NCBI GenBank assembly: GCA_018065895.1
Contig: JAGHSK010000015.1
Coordinates: 44,323-108,322 of the forward strand
From: Candidatus Cacconaster equi
Lineage (GTDB): Bacteria; Bacteroidota; Bacteroidia; Bacteroidales; UBA932
DNA length: 64,000 nt
Direction of reading: 5' to 3'
The translations under genes were made by a program, and so were the position numbers. Below the pieces are notes generated by a model that worked only from the letters and a program-made list of their open reading frames with translations, was not told where the DNA came from and made no database searches. Below are positions 17,777 to 24,332 of the stretch, one piece after another. Every line of letters begins with the position of its first letter. The first letter of the stretch is position 1.

Positions 17777-18457
17777 AAGTGATTTCTTGCTGACGCCAAT
17801 CATAAATTCCTTTAGATAGAAGGGTTCAAAGTACGCAATGTCTTTGAACTCTTTCTTTTTGAATGAACTAAGTGCTGGAACGGCCATATTCTCAGCCAAA
17901 GGGAAACAAGTCTGGAAATAAGCGTTTGGACTCTTGCATATATCGTGGAATTTCTCCACTCCCGTACCTATGAAAAGAACAGGACCCTCGGAAAGAATGT
18001 CGCTGAAGCTGCTTTCGTCAAGTATCATTGCCTGTGTCTCGGAAAGTTTGGCAGACCTGCCGCTGAATCTTGCGGTATAGACCTCCATTCTTCTGGCATC
18101 TATGAATGGAACAATATATTTCGGACGGCACTCGTGCTCCATGCCCTGAATGGCCAGGATCTCAAGTGTGTCCACACTGATAAGCGGTACATTCAACCCG
18201 AAGCACAGCCCTTTGGCAGATGACACACCGACTCTCAGCCCCGTGTATGAGCCAGGACCTCCGCTCACTGCGACGGCATCCAGATTCTTCGGCGTCAATG
18301 AACTCTCGTCGAGTACCTCTTTTATGAATGGCATAAGCATCGAAGCATGCACTTTGGGGGCGCTGCTGCTGCGTTTTGCCAAAATTCTGTCATCATCACA
18401 TACTGCTGCCGAACAACATTCTGTACTTGTCTCAATCAAAAGAATCCTTGAACCCAT
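17771..18457 (-). CDS. tsaB: tRNA t6A biosynthesis protein TsaB (YeaZ)
   Basis: Non-catalytic ASKHA-fold partner of TsaD in making N6-threonylcarbamoyladenosine at tRNA position 37. The 228-residue protein starts with RILLIETSTECCSAAVCDD and has SGGPGSYTGLRVGVSSAKGL, the phosphate-loop-like signature of TsaB, followed by a shorter divergent C-terminus. It lies six bases downstream of the membrane fusion protein gene on the same strand, so a housekeeping gene ends the peptide-export operon. That is probably a positional accident of read-through, not a functional link. Confidence 0.93.
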   Translation of the reverse strand: MGSRILLIETSTECCSAAVCDDDRILAKRSSSAPKVHASMLMPFIKEVLDESSLTPKNLDAVAVSGGPGSYTGLRVGVSSAKGLCFGLNVPLISVDTLEILAIQGMEHECRPKYIVPFIDARRMEVYTARFSGRSAKLSETQAMILDESSFSDILSEGPVLFIGTGVEKFHDICKSPNAYFQTCFPLAENMAVPALSSFKKKEFKDIAYFEPFYLKEFMIGVSKKSLL

Positions 18458-18463
18458 AATCCG

Positions 18464-19660
18464 TCAAAATCTGTATTTCACTTTCTGCCCTTCAACAAGT
18501 GTCTTTTCGATGGCCGATAAAGGGCCGCAGACGACGATTTCATCTTTTTCAAGCCCTTTTTTCACCTCAATTTCGGAAAGATCCTGTATTCCTGTCTCAA
18601 CTTCCCGCATTGAAACGTGCCCGTTGCCCTCTATTATCCAGACGTATTCTTGTCTGTCCCTGAAGAATACGCTCTGGAGCGGCACTGTCAGACATCCGTC
18701 AAGGCTTCCTGTGACAATCGACACGGTTGCTGACATCCCTGGCAGAATAGGGGCTTTGTCGCTTTCTGGAAGGTCACTGTACGACTCAGGCTCCATCTCA
18801 ATCCGGACTTCAAAGTTAGTAACTTGCTCGAAGGTTGTACCAATATTTTTTGCTGAATTCGCAATTTGTGTCACAATTCCGCTGAATGTCCTGCCGGGAT
18901 ATGCGTCTATTTCGATTTTTGCGGTGTCGCCGGAAGATATTCTGACAATGTCGTTTTCTCCCACGTCGACGATTGCCTCCATACGGCTGAAATCGGCGAT
19001 GCGGAACATCTCGGTGCCGGCCATCTGGGTGGTACCGACAACCCTTTCCCCCTTTTCGACACTCAACTTTGATACAATGCCCGACATAGGCGCCAACACG
19101 GTAGTTTTCTTTAGATTTTCGAGGGTCTCCTTCAACTGGGCTCTGCCGCTCCGCATACTGTATTCGGCCACATTGGTCCTTTCTCTCATAATGGCGAGGT
19201 TTGACCGGGCCTCCTCATACTCCGCAAGAGATATGGCCTGCTCGTTGTAGAGATATTCGCTCCTTTTAAAGTTGATCTCCGCCTGCCGGGTTTCTGCCTG
19301 CTGGCGTTTATAATCGGCACGCAGTGAACTCAGGGCGGCCTCCGCCTGCTCCACCTGAGAAAGGTATTGATCCTGTCTGATCTTGAGAATCACGTCACCC
19401 TCCTCTACATAATCCCCCTCCTTGAAATTCAATTCAACTATTTCTCCGGACACGTCAGGTGAGACCTTGACTTCCACTACGGGTCTGATTCTTCCGCTTG
19501 CGGGAATTTCGTCGCAAATATGTCCCGAAGAGACCTTAAAGGCTTTGACCTCCTCCGCATTCCTTCTCCCCGACGCAAGGCAGACAATCAGTATCATCAC
19601 CAGAGCGGATGCCGGAATGATAATTTTCCTATTCTTTAATGTCGCCGTATTCAGATACAT
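18464..19660 (-). CDS. Membrane fusion protein (HlyD/MacA-like) of the peptide-export island
   Basis: Periplasmic adaptor joining an inner-membrane transporter to TolC. The 398-residue protein has one N-terminal membrane anchor (IIIPASALVMILIVCLA), a lipoyl-like half (VEVKVSPDVSGEIVELNFKE), a long coiled-coil hairpin (about 100-190), the second lipoyl half (VLAPMSGIVSKLSVEKGE) and beta-barrel domains. The barrel domains are more like MacA/RND adaptors than HlyD of type I systems. The start overlaps the tolC gene end by 32 bases. With the C39 ABC transporter and TolC it should form a complete double-membrane exporter for the two GG peptides. Confidence 0.88.
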   Translation of the reverse strand: MYLNTATLKNRKIIIPASALVMILIVCLASGRRNAEEVKAFKVSSGHICDEIPASGRIRPVVEVKVSPDVSGEIVELNFKEGDYVEEGDVILKIRQDQYLSQVEQAEAALSSLRADYKRQQAETRQAEINFKRSEYLYNEQAISLAEYEEARSNLAIMRERTNVAEYSMRSGRAQLKETLENLKKTTVLAPMSGIVSKLSVEKGERVVGTTQMAGTEMFRIADFSRMEAIVDVGENDIVRISSGDTAKIEIDAYPGRTFSGIVTQIANSAKNIGTTFEQVTNFEVRIEMEPESYSDLPESDKAPILPGMSATVSIVTGSLDGCLTVPLQSVFFRDRQEYVWIIEGNGHVSMREVETGIQDLSEIEVKKGLEKDEIVVCGPLSAIEKTLVEGQKVKYRF

Positions 19661-20855
19661 AGTAGTCGATTATTTTCAGTTGGAAAATATGCTGCCACTT
19701 GGCATTGAGAAATGAACTGCGAGCCTTGTCATATTCACTTTTGGCGAGAATGTAGTCTGTTGCGGTAATCATTCCTTGTTCGTATTTCAACCTGTTGATA
19801 CGGAGCGATTCGTCCAATGCCCTTACGTTTTCCCGGGCCGCCACCGTTTTGCTGTAACTGTTGCTGCTCTCGATGAATACTCTCTCGATTGCCGTCTGCA
19901 GCTTGCGCAAAGTGGAATACGACTCCACCTCAGCCTGTTTTTTCTGCTGTTTCGCCTCCCGTATATGCGGGCCGAATTGCCAACTGCTCAGTATTGGAAT
20001 CGAAAGACGAAGTCCCACACTTTTGATGTCAGGCCCTTTTGAGCGGATAAAAGGAGATGAGTAGTCGGCTGTCAGGGAGAATGCCGGGAAAAGTTCAGAA
20101 ATGCTTTTCAAGTAGTTCGCTTTTCTGTGCTCGACAGTTGCCAGCGCCTCTTTGTATCTTGGATTGTTCCTTGCCATGGCATCAAGCATATGAATGGGGT
20201 AGTGGGGCGGAGGCGAGAGAGTGTCGGACATATCCTGCAGGTCGATGTGAAAGTCGGAATCATACGGTATGTCCATAACCTGGCACAGTTCCATTCTACG
20301 GCTTTTTACCGCACATTCCGCTTCAACCAGGGCAGACCGGTCAGAGGCCAGCTGGGCCTCTACCTGCATCAACGCGCTCATAGGCTGTGTTCCGCCGTTC
20401 ACGAGCATCAGCGTCTTCTCCCGCTCGTTAACCGATGCCTCGTATCCTGCCTTTGCATATTCGAGCTGCTGATGCGATTGCGCCAGGTGGAGATATGCTT
20501 CTATTGTCTTGATGGTAAGGTCCTCTTTTATTCCAAGTATCTCCAGAACCGATATGTCATATTCGCATTTCGCCATACGGCGCAGATGATGTTTCTCGAA
20601 TCCGTGGAAAAGTGTCAATTCTCCAGAAACGGAGAAGGCGGTGAGTTTGTCGTATGTGGTGGCGCTGAAAACGGGAAGGACATTGAGGCATTCGGCCACG
20701 AAACGGCTCTTGCTCTGTTCTGCAATGCTTTGGTGAATGGCAACTTCGGGATTATGTGTCAGTGCATAGTCAAGGCAGCGTTCCATATCCCACGGTTGGG
20801 CGTGGACCGATGGAAAGAGCAGAACCGTCAGTATGGTTGTATAGAATCGTTTCAT
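19629..20855 (-). CDS. TolC-family outer-membrane channel of the peptide-export island
   Basis: Outer-membrane efflux channel. The 408-residue protein starts at the ATG complementary to 20853-20855 with a signal peptide (ILTVLLFPSVHAQ), then MERCLDYALTHNPEVAIHQ, the usual first helix of OEP proteins, two long alpha-helical repeats and beta segments. A longer frame to 20918 runs through the upstream hairpin and was rejected. It follows the two peptide genes with a 40-base gap that contains a perfect inverted repeat, and it overlaps the adaptor gene at its 3' end. Confidence 0.88.
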   Translation of the reverse strand: MKRFYTTILTVLLFPSVHAQPWDMERCLDYALTHNPEVAIHQSIAEQSKSRFVAECLNVLPVFSATTYDKLTAFSVSGELTLFHGFEKHHLRRMAKCEYDISVLEILGIKEDLTIKTIEAYLHLAQSHQQLEYAKAGYEASVNEREKTLMLVNGGTQPMSALMQVEAQLASDRSALVEAECAVKSRRMELCQVMDIPYDSDFHIDLQDMSDTLSPPPHYPIHMLDAMARNNPRYKEALATVEHRKANYLKSISELFPAFSLTADYSSPFIRSKGPDIKSVGLRLSIPILSSWQFGPHIREAKQQKKQAEVESYSTLRKLQTAIERVFIESSNSYSKTVAARENVRALDESLRINRLKYEQGMITATDYILAKSEYDKARSSFLNAKWQHIFQLKIIDYYVSEYGDIKE

Positions 20856-20864
20856 ATTGACAAG

Positions 20865-20886
20865 GGCCTCCCCCGATGAGGAGGCC
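20865..20886 (-). repeat. Intercistronic hairpin between peptide genes and tolC
   Basis: GGCCTCC (20865-20871) is repeated inverted as GGAGGCC (20880-20886) around an eight-base loop. On the minus-strand transcript it forms a strong stem just after the second peptide gene and before the tolC start. No T-run follows, so an mRNA-stabilising or partial processing element is more likely than a terminator. Such an element would favour peptide mRNA over channel mRNA. Confidence 0.6.
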
Positions 20887-20895
20887 GGTGAACTG

Positions 20896-21075
20896 TTACG
20901 CCTTTTTCTTGAGATCAAACGTGAATAAGGCTACGAGGAACTTGACGACCACGCCGAGGATATACCCTATTGTGTAAAGTGCATCCTGCGCATTCTTGTC
21001 AACCCCGCCAATGATATAGGCGGTGTCTTCGGCGGCCAATGGCGCGAAACCTACGGGCGTACTTGCGTTTATCAT
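20896..21075 (-). CDS. Double-glycine-leader peptide 2 (bacteriocin-like precursor)
   Basis: A 59-residue precursor from the ATG complementary to 21073-21075. Residues 1-24 form a GG leader ending AEDTAYIIGG, with hydrophobic residues at -4 (I21) and -12 (L13) and acidic residues at -8/-9 as C39 peptidases expect. The predicted 35-residue mature peptide (VDKNAQDALYTIG onward) is hydrophobic, contains the GxxxG motif GYILG (37-41), and ends in a lysine cluster DLKKKA. GxxxG motifs are typical of class IIb two-peptide bacteriocins. It follows peptide 1 by 13 bases. An alternative start at 21108 would lengthen only the leader. No match to a named bacteriocin is claimed. Confidence 0.72.
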   Translation of the reverse strand: MINASTPVGFAPLAAEDTAYIIGGVDKNAQDALYTIGYILGVVVKFLVALFTFDLKKKA

Positions 21076-21088
21076 AGCGTATCCCCCA

Positions 21089-21292
21089 TTAGAACAACGA
21101 TTTTCCAACCATACCGTCAGAGAATCCCTTTATAAGTTTCGGGATGTAGTCGGCAATGAAATCGAAGAAATTGCGAATCTTTTCGATAACTTTTGTCAAA
21201 GTTTCTGACTTGGCGCCACCAGGCAGCATGAGCTCGGAAGAATCCACCCTTCTCAAGCCCTTCATAATCATTTTTTCTTCCATAGTTGACAT
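21089..21292 (-). CDS. Double-glycine-leader peptide 1 (bacteriocin-like precursor)
   Basis: A 67-residue precursor with leader ending VDSSELMLPGG (GG at 25-26), the expected SxxEL-x-x-GG type processing site. The predicted 41-residue mature peptide starts AKSETLTKVIEKIRNFFDF, is an amphipathic helix with net positive charge of about +2, and contains GFSDG (56-60), again a GxxxG motif. It lies 56 bases after the stop of the C39 ABC transporter gene and 13 bases before peptide 2, all on the minus strand. The pairing with a second GG peptide that also carries GxxxG is the main reason to suspect a two-component pore-forming toxin. Confidence 0.75.
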   Translation of the reverse strand: MSTMEEKMIMKGLRRVDSSELMLPGGAKSETLTKVIEKIRNFFDFIADYIPKLIKGFSDGMVGKSLF

Positions 21293-21348
21293 TTTTACTG
21301 TTTCTTCTGTACTTGCAGGTGACAGACTGGACCTGTATAAGTGCGCTC

Positions 21349-23406
21349 TTATAGTCTTATTATGCAGTCGGCGATTTTGACGTTGTCATTCTTGTGCGTA
21401 ATCATCACGATGGTCTTCCCCTCGTTGCGGAGTTCAACTATCTTCTTGAGAACGTAGCTTTGCGACGTTTCATCGAGAGATGCCGTGGCTTCGTCAAGAA
21501 TCAGAATCTGCGGGTCGCGGTACAGCGCCCTTGCAAGGGCAATCCGCTGCTTCTGACCTCCCGACAAGGCACATCCTCTGTCACCTATGGGAGTCAGCAG
21601 TCCCAGCGGCAGATTGGAGATGAATTCGTGCAGGCCGAGATCATCGAGAATCGAGGAAATCCTGCGTATATCCGGTGTTTTCTCAAGACAGGTGATATTG
21701 TCGAGGATGCTGCAGTTGAGCATTTCCGGCTCCTGCGGAAGGATTGAAACGTTTTTCCGCCACTCCTGCAGGTCTATCAGTGAGATGTCGGTGTCGCCGA
21801 GCAGAATCTTTCCTCTCGATACCCGATAATCCCGCATCAGAAGGGATGCCAGTGAACTTTTGCCGCAACCGGATTCCCCCTGGATTGCCGTGATTGCGCC
21901 GGGATGGATAACCATATTGAAATTTTCAAGCAATGTCGGACACCCGGCATAAGAGAATGTTATCTCCTTGAAGATGATATCTTCCGTATACACTGCGGGA
22001 AGGAATTTCTTCATCGTTCCTTCCACTTCGAGATCCATTATGTCGGAGAGCCTTTCAGATGAAATCCTTGCTTCGGACAGCTGGTTGCATATATCCACTA
22101 TCTGTCCGAGCGGAGCGGAAAAATATGCCGACAGGGTGTAGAACGACACCAGTTCCCCGGTAGTCAGCGAGCCCTGGAATATGAAAATGGAACCTATGGT
22201 CAGAAGCGTGATGGTCAGCAGTTTGGACACCGCGTCGCTGGATGATGCAAAGATGCTCATATATTTGCCGCTCCTGAAAAGCCTGTTGGCCAGGTCGACG
22301 TATCTTTTTTCAATGGCTGAAAAGATCGCTCCTTCACTCCCGAAATGTTTGATCAGTTTGACGGAATTCATCCCTTCAACTGCTTTCTCCTCAAATGCCG
22401 CCGAACCCTCCATAATGCTGCGGTTCATCTTTTTGTTCACTTTCGCGGCGACCAGATAGATGATCAGATAAACAGGAATGAAAGTCAGCATTAGCAATGC
22501 CAGCCGCCAGTGGCAGGTGAACATAAGGATGAATGAAAAGCATATCAAGAGCAGGCTTGTGATGAGTGTGATTATACCTTCCGCAAGGAAGGAGCGTATC
22601 TTTGCCGTGTCGTTCAGGCGCGAATGAAGCTCTCCCGCCCCTCTTTTGGTGAAGAAGCCAATAGGGAGACGGAACAGGTGATCGAGGTATCCGAGAGCCA
22701 GCCTGCTGTCTATCTTTATGCTGACTCTCAGGGAATTGAGCATCCTCATATAGCCTGCGGCCAGAGTAGACAGCATTAAGGCGAGCATTATCGCAGAGGT
22801 ACTGAACAACTCCTTCGGGCTGCTTCCAGGGATGATGTCATCTATGATATGCTGCAGGAAAACCGCCGTGCATATTCCGGCAATGATGTAGGCAGCGGAG
22901 CCGAGGGCCATTGACACATATTCCCCAACCGGAATAAGCCTCAGGTAATTCAGAAGTGAGGCTTTGTCATATCGTTCGCCCTCATCATGAAGCATGTCGG
23001 GCGCGACTGTTATTATGTAGCCGGTCCATATCTCCCTGAGTTCATCGGACGAAAGTCTGACCTTGTCTCCGACCGCCGGGTCCATTACGACGGCTTTCCC
23101 TTTCCGCCTGCCGTAGAGCACCATGAAATGAAGGTCGCCCAGCTTGGTCAGAACGTGCAGGATCACGGGGAAGGGCACGTTCATAAGCGACTCCACATCC
23201 TTTTCGTCAGATTTGAATGCTTCCGCTTTGAATCCGACCTCCCGGCAGCCGTCAATCACTCCTTTTATGGTAGTGCCCGTGCGCGATGTGCCCGACGCTT
23301 CCCGTATCACCGTGAGTGGGATGTTCTTCCCGTAGTGGCGTGCTATTGATGATATGCAGGCCGCCGCGCAGTCCGTTATGTCGTGTTGTTTTACGTTGGT
23401 ATTCAT
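21349..23406 (-). CDS. C39-peptidase-containing ABC transporter (peptide processing and export)
   Basis: Cleaves GG leaders and exports the mature peptide. The 685-residue protein has an N-terminal C39 domain with oxyanion Q7, catalytic C13 in TDCAAAC, H93 in DLHFMVLYG and D109 in VVMDPA, so the protease triad is intact. A six-helix ABC membrane domain follows (about 160-430). The ATPase domain has Walker A GESGCGKSS near residue 510, the signature ALSGGQKQRIALARAL, and Walker B ILILDEATASLDE. Length and order match PCAT/LanT/ComA-type exporters. The two peptide genes, TolC and an adaptor follow on the same strand. Confidence 0.95.
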   Translation of the reverse strand: MNTNVKQHDITDCAAACISSIARHYGKNIPLTVIREASGTSRTGTTIKGVIDGCREVGFKAEAFKSDEKDVESLMNVPFPVILHVLTKLGDLHFMVLYGRRKGKAVVMDPAVGDKVRLSSDELREIWTGYIITVAPDMLHDEGERYDKASLLNYLRLIPVGEYVSMALGSAAYIIAGICTAVFLQHIIDDIIPGSSPKELFSTSAIMLALMLSTLAAGYMRMLNSLRVSIKIDSRLALGYLDHLFRLPIGFFTKRGAGELHSRLNDTAKIRSFLAEGIITLITSLLLICFSFILMFTCHWRLALLMLTFIPVYLIIYLVAAKVNKKMNRSIMEGSAAFEEKAVEGMNSVKLIKHFGSEGAIFSAIEKRYVDLANRLFRSGKYMSIFASSSDAVSKLLTITLLTIGSIFIFQGSLTTGELVSFYTLSAYFSAPLGQIVDICNQLSEARISSERLSDIMDLEVEGTMKKFLPAVYTEDIIFKEITFSYAGCPTLLENFNMVIHPGAITAIQGESGCGKSSLASLLMRDYRVSRGKILLGDTDISLIDLQEWRKNVSILPQEPEMLNCSILDNITCLEKTPDIRRISSILDDLGLHEFISNLPLGLLTPIGDRGCALSGGQKQRIALARALYRDPQILILDEATASLDETSQSYVLKKIVELRNEGKTIVMITHKNDNVKIADCIIRL

Positions 23407-23429
23407 CGTTCACTCCTTCCAGAATAAAA

Positions 23430-23496
23430 GGGGAGGGGCCTCTCCTGCACTTGCCTTCTCGCCACAAGGCATCTACCGCCGCACGGCTCCCTCCCC
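23430..23496 (-). promoter_or_regulatory. Structured RNA leader upstream of the C39 exporter gene
   Basis: On the + strand GGGGAGGGGCC (23430-23440) pairs with GGCTCCCTCCCC (23485-23496) except for one bulged base, and encloses a second inverted repeat TGCCTT/AAGGCA (23452-23457 and 23466-23471). In the minus-strand transcript the outer stem is followed by CTTTTATT and then the exporter start 24 bases on. This looks like an attenuator-like or processed hairpin between the 51-residue gene and the exporter gene. Confidence 0.5.
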
Positions 23497-23502
23497 CGGA
23501 TT

Positions 23503-23658
23503 TCAGGTATATAAAAAGACCGACAGAATTGAAAGCAGAAGTGTAGCAAGACATATCAGAGAATTGATAAGAATAGACATTTCGGGTGTTTTTGGTAAGA
23601 GATTTTCCGCTGTCAATTCGATGTCGGTCAGGGGTCTTGTGTTTTCCGCGTTTTTCAT
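23503..23658 (-). CDS. Small single-pass membrane protein at the head of the peptide-export island
   Basis: A 51-residue protein, not recognised. The first 27 residues are polar (NTRPLTDIELTAENLLPKTP) and the rest is one hydrophobic helix (SILINSLICLATLLLSILSV) ending LYT. The ATG complementary to 23656-23658 was preferred over the upstream start at 23700, which lies within an inverted repeat. It precedes the C39 exporter gene on the same strand with a 96-base structured gap. Small membrane proteins next to bacteriocin genes are often immunity proteins, so it is an immunity candidate, but nothing in the sequence proves this. Confidence 0.5.
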   Translation of the reverse strand: MKNAENTRPLTDIELTAENLLPKTPEMSILINSLICLATLLLSILSVFLYT

Positions 23659-23693
23659 AGTGCAAATCTCGACCATTTGACGCAGACGAATAT

Positions 23694-23716
23694 GCTCCAA
23701 AAAACAATTTTGGAGC
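23694..23716. repeat. Inverted repeat upstream of the peptide-export island
   Basis: GCTCCAAAA (23694-23702) and TTTTGGAGC (23708-23716) form a perfect nine-base inverted repeat with a five-base centre. It lies between the cvpA terminator and the first small gene of the island, where an operator could sit. No regulator gene is adjacent. Confidence 0.45.
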
Positions 23717-23722
23717 GGGAGG

Positions 23723-23753
23723 AAAAAAATACCGGATTTTATATTTTCCGGTA
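23723..23753 (-). terminator. Intrinsic terminator of cvpA
   Basis: On the minus strand TACCGGA and TCCGGTA (arms at 23747-23753 and 23730-23736) flank a ten-base A/T loop and are followed by TTTTTTT. This is a typical rho-independent terminator 15 bases after the cvpA stop, separating it from the peptide-export island. Confidence 0.8.
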
Positions 23754-23767
23754 ACCGTCAGAAAAAT

Positions 23768-24244
23768 TTAAAAAAATCTCGAAAACAGATTCTGGCTGTG
23801 GTCCAGAATGACGGGCCATAGCTTCGATTCGGCAAGTTTCTCTTCAGAGATGAAGTGAAGGACATTGTTGGCGTGGTCTGCCATATGGATGGCGGCGGCC
23901 ACCAGCAGAGCGCAGATGACTATCGACAAGGCGACTCCAAGAAGCTTGTTCAGCCAACCGAGAAGCGAAATTTTAAGAATTTTTTCAATTATGCGTCCGA
24001 TGAGAGACAGAATCAGCGCCACCGCCAGAAAGATTACGATGAAGGAGAGCGTCTTTGACCAGACTTCCGTAATGCCGACGCTTTCCGTGAGCCATAATGC
24101 TACAGGCTGGGAGAATCTGACGGACAGTTTGATGCCGAAATAGACGACGCACAGGCTGATAAGTTGTTTGACGAGTCCGTTTTTTATGCCGAAATAGAAT
24201 GCGGGCAGGAAGCAGATCAATATGATGATGTCAATCGTACACAT
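23768..24244 (-). CDS. CvpA-family inner-membrane protein
   Basis: A 158-residue membrane protein with about four helices. The start IIILICFLPAFYFGIKNGLVKQLISLC matches the CvpA family (KNGL/RGL turn after helix one), first known from colicin V production and purF regulation but widespread with unclear function. It is terminated by a good intrinsic terminator and is divergent from ileS. Its position next to the peptide-export island is probably coincidental, since CvpA homologues are found in most Bacteroidales. Confidence 0.8.
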   Translation of the reverse strand: MCTIDIIILICFLPAFYFGIKNGLVKQLISLCVVYFGIKLSVRFSQPVALWLTESVGITEVWSKTLSFIVIFLAVALILSLIGRIIEKILKISLLGWLNKLLGVALSIVICALLVAAAIHMADHANNVLHFISEEKLAESKLWPVILDHSQNLFSRFF

Positions 24245-24306
24245 TTCAGAAATACCGTAATTCTTAGAATCTGTTTCAAATACAAGTCAAAATTAGTGAA
24301 TTATCG

Positions 24307-24314
24307 TATCTTTG
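24307..24314 (+). promoter_or_regulatory. Candidate -7 box for ileS
   Basis: TATCTTTG, a perfect Bacteroidota -7 box, 18 bases before the ileS ATG. A TTTG -33 element at the usual distance is not evident. Confidence 0.5.
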
Positions 24315-24332
24315 CAAATTCAAACAGAAATA

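Noticed and set aside
18150..19250. 366-codon open frame on the plus strand
   Set aside because: Antisense shadow of tsaB and the membrane fusion protein; serine-rich translation without recognisable domains.
20127..20879. 250-codon plus-strand frame
   Set aside because: Antisense to the tolC gene and running into the intercistronic hairpin; no domain seen.
23694..23716. Inverted repeat as a terminator
   Set aside because: No T-run follows the stem on either strand; the real cvpA terminator is the adjacent stem at 23723-23753.
23768..24244. CvpA-family gene as part of the bacteriocin locus
   Set aside because: It is separated by an intrinsic terminator and CvpA proteins are widespread housekeeping membrane proteins.
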